Positions 25,039 to 33,514 of a stretch of DNA of 64,000 bases are shown one piece after another (within the stretch, counting starts at the first letter, position 1; each line of letters starts with the position of its first letter). The notes below the pieces were generated by a model, which saw only the letters and a list, made by a program, of their open reading frames with translations, searched no databases and was not told the DNA's origin. Source of the DNA: Candidatus Accumulibacter appositus (lineage in GTDB: Bacteria; Pseudomonadota; Gammaproteobacteria; Burkholderiales; Rhodocyclaceae). The stretch spans positions 1-64,000 of the forward strand of contig JEMX01000097.1 of the NCBI GenBank assembly GCA_000585055.1, written 5' to 3'. The position numbers and the translations under genes are program-made.

Positions 25039-26088
25039 TCAGCCTCCCGACACGGCAGAGAGTTGTGCTTCGAGTTCGACGATGCGCCGCTGCAATGCGG
25101 CCACGCTCCCCTTTTTCTTTTCTTGCACCGCCGTGCAGCCAGCGATCAGCCAGGCCAGCCATTCGTCCAAGCCCTCGCCGGTGGTCGCCGAAACCTCGAT
25201 CACCTGCAGCTGCGGATTGATCTGCCTGGCGTAGGCAACGGCTCGGTCGACGCTGAAGGAAACGTAGGGCAGCAGATCGATCTTGTTGAGCAACATCAGC
25301 GAGGCGGCGTCGAACATGCCGGAGTATTTCAGCGGCTTGTCATCTCCCTCGGTCACCGAGAGAATGACCACCTTGTGCGCCTCGCCAAGATCGAAGGCCG
25401 CCGGACAAACGAGGTTGCCGACGTTTTCGATGAGCAGCAGCGAATCGTCGGCCGGTGCCAGCTCGTCGAGCGCGTGGCCAACCATGTGCGCATCCAGATG
25501 ACAACCCTTGCCGGTATTGATCTGTACCGCCGGCGCGCCGCTGGCACGGATCCGCTCGGCGTCGTGGCTGGTCTGCTGGTCGCCCTCGATCACCGCGATC
25601 GGCAGCTGCGAAAGCTTCGCCTGCAGCGCTGCAATGCTGCGGCACAGCAGGCTGGTTTTTCCCGAACCGGGGCTGGAAACCAGATTCAGCGCGAAAATGC
25701 CCTGCTCGTCGAAACGACGCCGGTTCTGTGCCGCGTAGCCGTTGTTCTTGGCCAGGATGTCGCGCTCGATCTGCACCATCCGCGAGGCTGTCGTCGCCTC
25801 CGCGGTGCTCCCTTGCCTGGCTTCGTTGCCGTCCCTGGCTTCGTCGGCGTGGTGGTGGTGGTGTGAATGGTAAGGCAGGTGTGCAGCGCCGCCATGTTCA
25901 TGCGCGGGCTGGCCAGCGTCCGCGGCGACCGCGACATAGCGCATGCGGCGATGAGTCGGGCCACCGCCCCACTCCCTTGCCTGCGGCGGCGCGTGGCCCC
26001 GCGCGACCGGCTGAACGTCTTCCTGCCCGGGCACTGCTCTACCGGCAACGCGAGTCTCCCCGGCACTGCAACCGCAAGTGGTACACAT
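25039..26088 (-). CDS. hypB: HypB: nickel-inserting GTPase
   Basis: 349-residue GTPase that drives nickel insertion into the large subunit with HypA. The N-terminal MCTTCGC is the high-affinity metal site. A histidine-rich stretch (HEH at 63-65, then SHHHHH ending at 80) would store nickel. The G1 motif SSPGSGKTS sits at about 138-146, followed by VIEGDQQTSHDAERI and LLIENVGNLVCPA. It is 21 bp downstream of hypA and adjoins hypF. Confidence 0.95.
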   Translation of the reverse strand: MCTTCGCSAGETRVAGRAVPGQEDVQPVARGHAPPQAREWGGGPTHRRMRYVAVAADAGQPAHEHGGAAHLPYHSHHHHHADEARDGNEARQGSTAEATTASRMVQIERDILAKNNGYAAQNRRRFDEQGIFALNLVSSPGSGKTSLLCRSIAALQAKLSQLPIAVIEGDQQTSHDAERIRASGAPAVQINTGKGCHLDAHMVGHALDELAPADDSLLLIENVGNLVCPAAFDLGEAHKVVILSVTEGDDKPLKYSGMFDAASLMLLNKIDLLPYVSFSVDRAVAYARQINPQLQVIEVSATTGEGLDEWLAWLIAGCTAVQEKKKGSVAALQRRIVELEAQLSAVSGG

Positions 26089-26109
26089 CTGCTGTCTCCT
26101 TCTTCATTA

Positions 26110-26451
26110 TTATTCGACCTCCAGCTCCTTGACCCGCATCTCGGTACCGCCGGTCGCTTGAACCGGATAGCCGCCGCAGGCTGGGCAGGGGTCGTAACGG
26201 GCCGCAAGCGGCACCGTCTGATTGCAATTAAAACATAAACCTTCGCCAGCTATCTCGATCACCTTCAGAAGGGCTCCCTCGGCCAGCGTGCCGCGAATCA
26301 CGGCGTCAAAACAGAAACGCATGGCGTCCGGCTCAACGGCCGCGAGTTCGCCAATTTCAAGGAACACGGTCTTCACGCGCTGGAACTGCTGAGCACACGC
26401 GGCATCCTCGACGATCTGCAGAACGCCCATGGCCAGCGACATCTCATGCAT
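26110..26451 (-). CDS. hypA: HypA: nickel/zinc metallochaperone
   Basis: 113-residue HypA. The N-terminal MHEMSL gives the nickel-binding His2/Glu3 pair, and the zinc site is formed by CFNC and CPACGG near residues 73-93. It delivers nickel with HypB. The start overlaps the hupK stop by 8 bases. Confidence 0.95.
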   Translation of the reverse strand: MHEMSLAMGVLQIVEDAACAQQFQRVKTVFLEIGELAAVEPDAMRFCFDAVIRGTLAEGALLKVIEIAGEGLCFNCNQTVPLAARYDPCPACGGYPVQATGGTEMRVKELEVE

Positions 26452-27457
26452 CCTTTACCGTCACCTCGAAAAGCACGCAGGGATCGAGCGACAAGGCCAA
26501 GCGGCGCCCCGCCAGCAAGGCTTCGGCGCGCGTCGCGGCCGGACGACCGGTCATCTCGCGGACGAACACGCCCTGCGGGTGAAAATTCCATTCCGTCGGG
26601 GCAACGATGGCGTAGCGCGCAACCCGGTCGCCATCGAGCTCGACGCGGTGCAGCAAGGTGCCGCGGGCGGTTTCGACCCGCGCCAGCCCGCAACGTTCAG
26701 CGACCTGCGCCACATCGATCCAGGTCGAGCGCTGCTCGGGCTCGGCCAAAGCCTGCGCCAGCCCGCGCAGATCGACATAACGCGCCTGCAAGCGCGCCTG
26801 CAGCCGCCGTCCGTCGCTGAGCAGTGCCGCCACCTCGGGATCCTCGGCCTGCCGGGCAAGCACTCCGGTTTCGGCCGCCTGGCCGGCGAACGTGGGTTGT
26901 TCGGCAAAAGCGTCGTCGCCAAAGTGCGACTCCCAGTCGGCGGCCGACAGGCGCGGCAGCAAGGCGACCGGCGCGGCGAGCATGCGCTCGTCGAAACGCG
27001 GCGGGCACTGCTCGTCCAGCCAGGCAAGCAAGCAGGCGCCGAAGGCAGCCGCGCCAGATCCATTCCTGCCATCGGCAGCATCGGCAAGGCCCAACAAGCG
27101 CTTGCGCCAGACCAGGAACTCGTTCTGCCGCGCCGGCTCCCCAATCAGCGATGGCCAGTCGAGCAACAGGCGCCACAGATGCTCGCCGATCGCTTCCAGC
27201 GCCACGGCCAGTGTCTGCGCAGGCGTTGCAGCAAGGTCCGCGCGCAGACCGCGCGCGGCCTGCAGGGACAGTTGCGCCGCCGAAGCCTGCGCACAGCGAC
27301 AAAGACTGAACAAGCGGGGAATGAATTCGAGAACGCGCTCAAACGAGAAGCCGCGCAGGGCACGCGCTGTCGTCGCCGGTCGCGTGGAAGCGACTGCCGC
27401 GGCACCAATTTGCCCGCCATTCCACGTCAGTGCCAGCTGCAGAACACCCTGTTCCAC
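26444..27457 (-). CDS. hupK: HupK/HoxV hydrogenase assembly protein
   Basis: 337-residue protein related to the [NiFe]-hydrogenase large subunit but lacking a full metal site: only LCRCAQ remains of the first CxxC motif, and the C-terminus is DPCVLFEVTVKDA instead of DPCxxCxxH. The IVAPTEWNFHPQGVF segment near residue 277 is shared with large subunits. HupK/HoxV is a scaffold for Fe(CN)2CO transfer in organisms that mature hydrogenase in oxygen. Start GTG 27457. It is the first gene of the minus-strand hyp operon, with an FNR-like box 55-68 bp upstream. Confidence 0.85.
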   Translation of the reverse strand: MEQGVLQLALTWNGGQIGAAAVASTRPATTARALRGFSFERVLEFIPRLFSLCRCAQASAAQLSLQAARGLRADLAATPAQTLAVALEAIGEHLWRLLLDWPSLIGEPARQNEFLVWRKRLLGLADAADGRNGSGAAAFGACLLAWLDEQCPPRFDERMLAAPVALLPRLSAADWESHFGDDAFAEQPTFAGQAAETGVLARQAEDPEVAALLSDGRRLQARLQARYVDLRGLAQALAEPEQRSTWIDVAQVAERCGLARVETARGTLLHRVELDGDRVARYAIVAPTEWNFHPQGVFVREMTGRPAATRAEALLAGRRLALSLDPCVLFEVTVKDA

Positions 27458-27511
27458 CGTCGCCCTCCCGGAAAGCCTCGTCCGACAATAACAAAAGCCT
27501 TTGAATCGATT

Positions 27512-27525
27512 TTGATTTCGGTCAA
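27512..27525. promoter_or_regulatory. FNR/ANR-like box shared by hyp and ccm operons
   Basis: TTGATTTCGGTCAA matches the FNR consensus TTGAT-N4-ATCAA at 9 of 10 positions. Toward ccmA, a -10-like CACAAT lies at 27548-27553. Toward hupK, TATTGT lies at 27490-27485 on the minus strand. Both place the box centre about 41.5 bases from the expected start, a class II activator geometry in each direction. Confidence 0.65.
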
Positions 27526-27596
27526 TCCGCCGCTAAACTGCCGCCTTCACAATACGGCCTCGCCGGCCCTCGCCTTTTTCCGGGATTTCCCTCTGC

Positions 27597-28238
27597 ATGC
27601 TTGAAGCTTCGAATCTGGAATGCGTACGCGGTGAGCGCAGCCTCTTCGCCGACGTCAGCTTTCGGCTGGATGGCGGCGAGATGCTCTACCTGCAGGGAAG
27701 AAACGGCTCCGGCAAGACCAGCCTGCTGCGCATGCTCTGTGCTCTGACGCCAGCAGTCAGCGGCGAGATCCGCTGGCGCGGCGCCCCGATCGGCAAGCTC
27801 GGCGAGGAGTTTCGCAGCGAGCTGTGCTACCTCGGCCACCAGAATGCGATCAAGGAAGAACTGACGCCATTCGAGAACCTGCTATCGGCGGCCCGGCTGG
27901 CGCAGGAAGTTCTTGACGAGGAGGCGGCGCTCGAGGCGCTGGCCCTGGTCGGGCTGCGCGGCCGCGAGGATCTGGCCTGCCGCTATCTTTCGCAGGGCCA
28001 GAAGAGGCGTGCTGCGCTGGCCCGCCTGGTCAATGAAAAGCGTGCGCTGTGGGTCCTCGACGAACCCTACGTCGCGCTTGACCCGGCGGCCGTCGAACTG
28101 GTCGCCGGACTGATCGGCGCCCATTTGCAGGCCGGCGGACTGGCCGTGCTGACCACTCACCAGACGGTGACCGTGCCGGCGGGCGCGGTGCGCGAACTCT
28201 GGCTTGGCGATGGCGATGCCACGCGGCGCTCACGGTAG
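27597..28238 (+). CDS. ccmA: CcmA: heme exporter ATPase
   Basis: 213-residue ABC ATPase of the CcmABCD complex that releases heme-loaded CcmE. Walker A is GRNGSGKT at 34-41, the signature is LSQGQKRR near 124 and Walker B is LWVLDEP near 144. First gene of a complete ccmABCDEFGHI operon (System I cytochrome c maturation); ccmB follows after 8 bp. The upstream region contains the FNR-like box shared with the hyp operon. Confidence 0.95.
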   Translation: MLEASNLECVRGERSLFADVSFRLDGGEMLYLQGRNGSGKTSLLRMLCALTPAVSGEIRWRGAPIGKLGEEFRSELCYLGHQNAIKEELTPFENLLSAARLAQEVLDEEAALEALALVGLRGREDLACRYLSQGQKRRAALARLVNEKRALWVLDEPYVALDPAAVELVAGLIGAHLQAGGLAVLTTHQTVTVPAGAVRELWLGDGDATRRSR

Positions 28239-28246
28239 TTAAGGAG

Positions 28247-28915
28247 ATGCTAATATTGCTCCGGGCGGTCATCGGCCGCGACCTGCGCCTGGCCATGCGC
28301 CGGCAGGCCGACATCGTCGCGGCAATGTTCTTTTTCATCATCGTGGTCAGCCTTTTTCCGCTCGGCGTCGGACCCGAACCCGACCAGTTGCGGCGCATGG
28401 CGCCCGGAGTGCTGTGGGTTGCCGCACTACTGGCGACGATGCTGTCGCTGCCGCGGCTGTTTGCCGACGATCACCGCGACGGCACGCTCGAACAACTGGC
28501 GCTGGCACCGCAGCCGCTGGGCTTGATCGTACTCGGCAAGGTGATCGCCCACTGGCTGGTCGCCGGACTGCCACTGGTCATCCTGGCACCGGTGCTCGGC
28601 ATCCAGTTCGACCTGAGCAGGGACGCGCTGGCGGTGCTGACCGTTTCGCTGCTCATCGGCACACCGGCGCTGTCCGGAATCGGCGCCATCGGCGCGGCGC
28701 TGACCTTGGGCGTGCGCGGTGGCGGCGTGCTACTGTCGCTGCTGGTCCTGCCACTGTACATTCCGGTGCTGATCTTCGGTGCCGGCGCGGTCGATGCGAC
28801 AGTCAGCGGGCTCGGACCGCAGGCCCATTTGTCGCTGCTTGGCGCGCTTGCGCTGGGCGGCGTGTTTTTCGCGCCGTGGCCCACTGCCGCGGCTCTCAGA
28901 GTTGCCCTGGAATAA
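28247..28915 (+). CDS. ccmB: CcmB: heme exporter membrane subunit
   Basis: 222-residue integral membrane protein with six predicted helices. Recognisable segments are VIGRDLRLAMRRQADIVAAMFFF at the N-terminus, LLATMLSLPRLFADDHRDGTLEQL near residue 65 and VLPLYIPVLIFGAGAV near 165. It is the permease partner of CcmA. The stop abuts the ccmC start. Confidence 0.95.
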   Translation: MLILLRAVIGRDLRLAMRRQADIVAAMFFFIIVVSLFPLGVGPEPDQLRRMAPGVLWVAALLATMLSLPRLFADDHRDGTLEQLALAPQPLGLIVLGKVIAHWLVAGLPLVILAPVLGIQFDLSRDALAVLTVSLLIGTPALSGIGAIGAALTLGVRGGGVLLSLLVLPLYIPVLIFGAGAVDATVSGLGPQAHLSLLGALALGGVFFAPWPTAAALRVALE

Positions 28916-29665
28916 ATGACTGACAGAGTAATCAACTGGTTCAAGTACGCCAGCCCGCAGACTTTCTACCCGCTTGCCGGCAAGCTGATCCCGTGGTTCT
29001 GGGCGCTCGCGGCGCTGTTCGGCATCGCCGGGCTGGCGATCGGTTTCCTGATCGCGCCAACCGACGCGCAGCAGGGCGAAGGCTATCGCATCATCTTCCT
29101 GCACGTACCCGCGTCGTGGATGTCGATGTTCATCTACCTGGTGATGGCTTTCTGGGCCGGAATCGGGCTGGCGTTCAATATCCGCCTGTCGGGAATGATG
29201 GCCTCGGCGCTGGCGCCGACCGGCGCGCTCTTCGCCTTCCTGTCGCTGTGGACCGGCGCCCTGTGGGGCAAGCCGATGTGGGGCACCTGGTGGGTGTGGG
29301 ACGCGCGCCTGACTTCGGAACTGATCCTGCTTTTCCTGTACATCGGCTTCATCGCCCTGCAGGCGGCGATTGACGACCCACGCCGCGCCGACAAGGCCGG
29401 TGCAATTCTGGCGTTGGTCGGGGTGGTGAATATCCCGATCATCTATTTCTCGGTCAAGTGGTGGAACACCCTGCATCAGGGCGCTTCGGTGAGCCTGACC
29501 AAGGCACCGAGCATGGCCGCCATGATGCTCTGGGGCATGCTGCTCTGCGCGCTGGCCTGCTGGATGTACAGCATCGCCATCGCCCTGATGCGCGTGCGCA
29601 CGATCATGCTCGAACGCGAGCGGCATACCGATTGGGTGCGCGAGCTGCTGGACGAAAAAGGGTAA
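28916..29665 (+). CDS. ccmC: CcmC: heme-binding membrane protein
   Basis: 249-residue six-helix membrane protein with the tryptophan-rich heme-handling motif WGTWWVWDARLTSELIL near residue 122, flanked by conserved periplasmic histidines (LHVPASWMS near 62, WWNTLHQGASV near 181). CcmC loads heme onto CcmE. Translation probably couples to ccmB, with zero spacing. Confidence 0.96.
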   Translation: MTDRVINWFKYASPQTFYPLAGKLIPWFWALAALFGIAGLAIGFLIAPTDAQQGEGYRIIFLHVPASWMSMFIYLVMAFWAGIGLAFNIRLSGMMASALAPTGALFAFLSLWTGALWGKPMWGTWWVWDARLTSELILLFLYIGFIALQAAIDDPRRADKAGAILALVGVVNIPIIYFSVKWWNTLHQGASVSLTKAPSMAAMMLWGMLLCALACWMYSIAIALMRVRTIMLERERHTDWVRELLDEKG

Positions 29666-29669
29666 GAAC

Positions 29670-29909
29670 ATGCACTGGAACAGTTTTGGCGAATTTCTGG
29701 CGATGGGTAGCCACGGCCTCTACGTCTGGGGCTCGGTGGTGGTGATGGCGGTGCTGATGCTTGCGGAACCGATGCTGCTGGTACACGGTCGCAAGACACT
29801 GGTCGCGCGCCTCAAACGCCAACTTCGCGCCGAGCAGCAAGAGGCCGGGGCGAATCGCTCGCCAAGCCACCACAGCCACAACGCGCCTCGCAACACCCCA
29901 CAGGAGTAA
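29670..29909 (+). CDS. ccmD: CcmD: small heme exporter subunit
   Basis: 79-residue protein with one N-terminal membrane helix (MGSHGLYVWGSVVVMAVLMLAE) and a basic cytoplasmic tail, the usual CcmD layout, though the tail is slightly long. It stabilises the CcmABC-CcmE complex. Lies 4 bp after ccmC. Confidence 0.88.
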   Translation: MHWNSFGEFLAMGSHGLYVWGSVVVMAVLMLAEPMLLVHGRKTLVARLKRQLRAEQQEAGANRSPSHHSHNAPRNTPQE

Positions 29910-29912
29910 AGC

Positions 29913-30392
29913 TTGAAACCTCGTCACAAGCGAATTGCCTTGATCGTCGGCGGCCTGGCCATTCTCGGTATTGCCGCCATGCTGGTACTCAATGCCTTCC
30001 AGAGCAATCTGGTGTTTTTCTTCTCGCCGACCCAGGTCGCCGCCGGTGAAGCGCCGACCGGCAAGAGCTTCCGTATCGGCGGCATGGTCAAGGAAGGCTC
30101 GCTGGAGCGTCAGCCTGATGGCGTCACCCTGCGTTTCGTGGTCACCGACACGGACAAGGAAATGACGGTTGCCTATCAGGGAATCCTCCCCGATCTTTTC
30201 CGCGAAGGCAAAGGCGTCGTCGCGCAGGGCAAGCTTGGCGACGGTGGTCTGTTCACCGCCTCGGAGGTGCTCGCCAAGCATGACGAGAACTACATGCCGC
30301 CGGAAGCGGCGAAGGCAGTCGGCGACGCACACGAACGGGCAGCAGCCAACAAGGCGGCAGCAGAGGCCGCCAGCCAGACCATCAAGCAATAG
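29913..30392 (+). CDS. ccmE: CcmE: periplasmic heme chaperone
   Basis: 159 residues with a TTG start at 29913 and a CAGGAG ribosome-binding site. An N-terminal membrane anchor (residues 8-28) precedes the beta-barrel. The covalent heme-binding His123 and Tyr127 lie in [12 protein letters not shown]. The C-terminal tail is alanine-rich. It carries heme from CcmABCD to CcmF. Confidence 0.95.
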   Translation: MKPRHKRIALIVGGLAILGIAAMLVLNAFQSNLVFFFSPTQVAAGEAPTGKSFRIGGMVKEGSLERQPDGVTLRFVVTDTDKEMTVAYQGILPDLFREGKGVVAQGKLGDGGLFTASEVLAKHDENYMPPEAAKAVGDAHERAAANKAAAEAASQTIKQ

Positions 30393-30434
30393 TGCGCACC
30401 TTCGGAACACACGGAACCTTCGGACAATAGGCTC

Positions 30435-32438
30435 ATGATCCCTGAACTCGGCAACTTCGCACTGATCCTCGCGCTCTGTGTCGCCCTGGCGCAAGGCACG
30501 CTACCGCTGATCGGCGCCCACACCGGCCGACAGCAATGGATTGCCCTGGCGCGGCCGGCGGCCGTCGCGCAGGCACTGCTGCTGGCGCTTGCCTTCGGCT
30601 GTCTGACCACGGCCTTCGTGCAGAACGACTTTTCGGTGCTCTACGTGGCCCAGCACTCGAACACCCTGCTGCCCATCCAGTACCGCGTCGCCGCGGTCTG
30701 GGGCGGACACGAAGGTTCGCTGCTGCTGTGGGTGATGATGCTGGTGCTGTGGGCACTGGCCGTCGCCATCCGCTCGCAGCAACTTCCCGAGCACATGGTG
30801 GCGCGCGTTCTCGGCGTTCTCGGCCTGGTGACCGCCGGCTTCCTGCTCTTCATCCTGCTCACCTCGAACCCCTTCGAGCGCCTGCTGCCAGGCGCCGAAG
30901 AAGGGCGCGACCTGAATCCGCTATTGCAGGACCCGGGCCTGATCATTCATCCACCGATGCTGTACATGGGCTACGTCGGTTTCTCCGTGGCTTTCGCCTT
31001 CGCCATCGCCGCCCTGCTTTCCGGCCAGCTCGACGCCGCCTGGGCACGCTGGTCACGGCCGTGGACCACCGCAGCGTGGATTTTCCTGACCCTGGGCATT
31101 GCCCTCGGCTCATGGTGGGCTTACTACGAACTCGGCTGGGGCGGCTGGTGGTTCTGGGATCCGGTCGAGAACGCCTCGTTCATGCCCTGGCTGGTCGGTA
31201 CGGCGCTCCTGCACTCGCTGGCAGTGACCGAAAAACGCGGCAGCTTCAAGAACTGGACGGTACTGCTGGCGATCTCGGCATTTTCACTGTCGCTGCTCGG
31301 CACCTTTCTGGTCCGCTCCGGCGTCCTGACCTCGGTACATGCCTTCGCCACCGACCCCGGCCGCGGGGTCTTCATTCTCGCTTTCCTGGTGGTGGTCATC
31401 GGCGGCTCGCTGGCCCTGTTCGCCTGGCGGGCGCCAAAGGTCGGTCTCGGCGGCCGTTTCGGTCTGCTCTCGCGGGAATCGCTGCTGCTCACCAACAATG
31501 TGCTGCTGGTCGTGGCCTGCGCTTCGGTGCTGCTCGGTACGCTCTATCCGCTGCTCATCGATGCGCTCGGCGCCGGCAAGCTGTCGGTCGGCCCCCCCTA
31601 CTTCGACGCCGTCTTCGTGCCACTGATGCTGCCGGCGGCATTCCTGATGGGCGTCGCGCCGTTTGCGCGCTGGAAGCACGCCAGCGCCGGCGAGCTCGCG
31701 CGCACCCTGCGCTGGGCTTTTCTGGCCGCCGGGCTGGTCGGTATCGCGGCACCTTTCCTGCACGGCGAGTGGAAGCCGCTGGTCGCGCTGAGCCTCCTGC
31801 TGGCCTGCTGGATCGTTTTCAGCTCCCTGCTGAGCATCGTCGAACGTGTCCAGTCGACCCGCGCCGGGCAGTCCTTCCTGAGCACGGCAAGCCGGCAACC
31901 ACGCAGTTTCTTCGGCATGCATCTGGCACACATCGGGATCGCGGTCTTCATCGTCGGCGTGACCATGGTCAGCGCCTATGAGGAAGAGAAGGACGTCAAG
32001 ATGGAACTCGGCGATAGCGTAAGCGTCGGTGGTTACAGCTTCGTGTTCAACGGTGTGCACGAGAAGCAGGGACCGAACTATCGGGCCCTGGTCGGCAACA
32101 TCGATCTGCGCCAGGACGAGCGGGTGATTCGCAAGATCTTCCCGGAGAAACGCTTCTATGTCGCCTCATCGATGCCGATGACCGAAGCGGCAATCGATAG
32201 CGGCTTCCTGCGCGACGTCTACGTCTCGCTTGGCGAACCGATCGACAAGGCCAGACCCGAAGCGGCGTGGGCCGTGCGCGTCTACTACAAGCCTTTCGTC
32301 GACTGGATCTGGGGCGGCTGCGTGCTGATGGCCCTGGGTGGGCTATTGGCGATGAGCGACCGCCGTTATCGGATCAAGGCCCGTGCCGCGGCCCCCAGCT
32401 CGGCGACGGTCGCCACGACGCTCGCGCAAACCACCTGA
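30435..32438 (+). CDS. ccmF: CcmF: cytochrome c heme lyase
   Basis: 667-residue multi-helix membrane protein. The WWD heme motif is GGWWFWDPVENASFMPW (from about residue 236). Other conserved parts are YRVAAVWGGHEGSLLLW near residue 77 and NPLLQDPGLIIHPPMLYMGY near 156. With CcmH/I it attaches heme from CcmE to apocytochromes. Follows ccmE after 42 bp. Confidence 0.96.
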   Translation: MIPELGNFALILALCVALAQGTLPLIGAHTGRQQWIALARPAAVAQALLLALAFGCLTTAFVQNDFSVLYVAQHSNTLLPIQYRVAAVWGGHEGSLLLWVMMLVLWALAVAIRSQQLPEHMVARVLGVLGLVTAGFLLFILLTSNPFERLLPGAEEGRDLNPLLQDPGLIIHPPMLYMGYVGFSVAFAFAIAALLSGQLDAAWARWSRPWTTAAWIFLTLGIALGSWWAYYELGWGGWWFWDPVENASFMPWLVGTALLHSLAVTEKRGSFKNWTVLLAISAFSLSLLGTFLVRSGVLTSVHAFATDPGRGVFILAFLVVVIGGSLALFAWRAPKVGLGGRFGLLSRESLLLTNNVLLVVACASVLLGTLYPLLIDALGAGKLSVGPPYFDAVFVPLMLPAAFLMGVAPFARWKHASAGELARTLRWAFLAAGLVGIAAPFLHGEWKPLVALSLLLACWIVFSSLLSIVERVQSTRAGQSFLSTASRQPRSFFGMHLAHIGIAVFIVGVTMVSAYEEEKDVKMELGDSVSVGGYSFVFNGVHEKQGPNYRALVGNIDLRQDERVIRKIFPEKRFYVASSMPMTEAAIDSGFLRDVYVSLGEPIDKARPEAAWAVRVYYKPFVDWIWGGCVLMALGGLLAMSDRRYRIKARAAAPSSATVATTLAQTT

Positions 32439-32447
32439 GGACACGCC

Positions 32448-33032
32448 ATGAACCGGTTTCTCTGGCCGCTGATCGGCTTCGTCGTTCTCGTCGTCCTGCT
32501 CGGCGTCGGCTTGACCCTCAACCCTCGCGACGTGCCTTCGCCGCTGGTCGGCAAGCCGGCACCCGCCTTCTCGCTGCCGCGCCTGCACGCGCCGGAAGAA
32601 CAGTTCTCGCCCCAGGACATGCTTGGCAAGGTCTGGCTGCTGAACGTCTGGGCTTCGTGGTGCGTCTCGTGCCGACAGGAACATCCACTGCTGGTCGAAC
32701 TGGCGAAGCGGCACAGCGCACCCCTGGTCGGATTGAACTACAAGGAAGTCCGCGGCGACGGCGCGATCGACATGGACAAAGTGCCCGCCGACAAGGAAGA
32801 AGGCATGGCCATCGAGCGCGCCGGCGCCTGGCTCCGCCAACACGGCGACCCCTACACGCTCTCGGCGCTGGATATCGACGGCCGCGTCGGCATCGACTAC
32901 GGCGTCTATGGTGTGCCCGAAACCTACGTCATCGACAAGACGGGAATCATCCGCCTGAAACACACCGGGCCGATCACTCCCGACGCCCTGTCGAACTCGA
33001 TTCTGCCGCTGATCGCGGAGCTCTCGAAATGA
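32448..33032 (+). CDS. ccmG: CcmG/DsbE thiol:disulfide interchange protein
   Basis: 194-residue membrane-anchored thioredoxin-fold protein. The N-terminal helix at residues 5-23 serves as anchor; active site WCVSC (C72, C75). GVYGVPETYVIDKTGII is the cis-proline region. It reduces the apocytochrome heme-binding cysteines. Stop overlaps the ccmH start (ATGA). Confidence 0.95.
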   Translation: MNRFLWPLIGFVVLVVLLGVGLTLNPRDVPSPLVGKPAPAFSLPRLHAPEEQFSPQDMLGKVWLLNVWASWCVSCRQEHPLLVELAKRHSAPLVGLNYKEVRGDGAIDMDKVPADKEEGMAIERAGAWLRQHGDPYTLSALDIDGRVGIDYGVYGVPETYVIDKTGIIRLKHTGPITPDALSNSILPLIAELSK

Positions 33033-33514
33033 GACAACTGATGATCGGGCTGCTGCTCGCGCTACTCGGCTGCAGTACGGGCGGCGTATCCGCTGGCGAA
33101 GCGCAGCCGCTCGCCGAGAACCCCGTGACCGAGAAACGCCTGCTCGAAATATCCACGGAGCTGCGTTGCCTGGTCTGTCAGAACGAATCGCTGGCCGGGT
33201 CACACGCCGAACTGGCCAACGACCTGCGCCGCGAAATCCGCACGCTGATCAATGACGGCAAGACAGACGACGAAATCATGGACTTCATGGTCAGCCGTTA
33301 TGGCGATTTCGTCCGCTACCGGCCGCCCTTGAAGGGAACGACGCTCTTGCTGTGGTTTGGCCCGGGTGTGCTCTTCGTTGTTGGCCTCGCCGGACTGCTG
33401 CGTTACCTGCGCCGCCGTGACCGCACCATCACCGACTCGCCGCTGAGTGCCGAAGAACACCGCCGGGCCGAGGCGCTGCTGCACGACAACGACTCCCGTC
33501 AAGGACGTTCATGA
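33029..33514 (+). CDS. ccmH: CcmH: apocytochrome thiol reductase subunit
   Basis: 161 residues from ATG 33029, overlapping ccmG by four bases. Signal peptide, then the LRCLVCQNESLAGS motif with redox-active C47/C50, DLRREIRTLINDGKTDDEI, and a C-terminal membrane helix (LLLWFGPGVLFVVGLAGLL). A longer in-frame ORF reaching 32267 only crosses ccmF/ccmG and is not real. The stop overlaps ccmI by four bases. Confidence 0.95.
   Translation: MRQLMIGLLLALLGCSTGGVSAGEAQPLAENPVTEKRLLEISTELRCLVCQNESLAGSHAELANDLRREIRTLINDGKTDDEIMDFMVSRYGDFVRYRPPLKGTTLLLWFGPGVLFVVGLAGLLRYLRRRDRTITDSPLSAEEHRRAEALLHDNDSRQGRS

Noticed and set aside
23493-25220. 575-codon plus-strand ORF antisense to hypF
   Set aside because: A GC-rich shadow frame; hypF has every expected domain on the other strand.
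26444-27457. hupK as a true hydrogenase large subunit
   Set aside because: Both nickel-binding CxxC motifs are degenerate and the protein is too short, so it is the assembly scaffold rather than an enzyme subunit.
30536-31981. 481-codon ORF inside ccmF
   Set aside because: Frame-shifted shadow of ccmF without recognisable domains.
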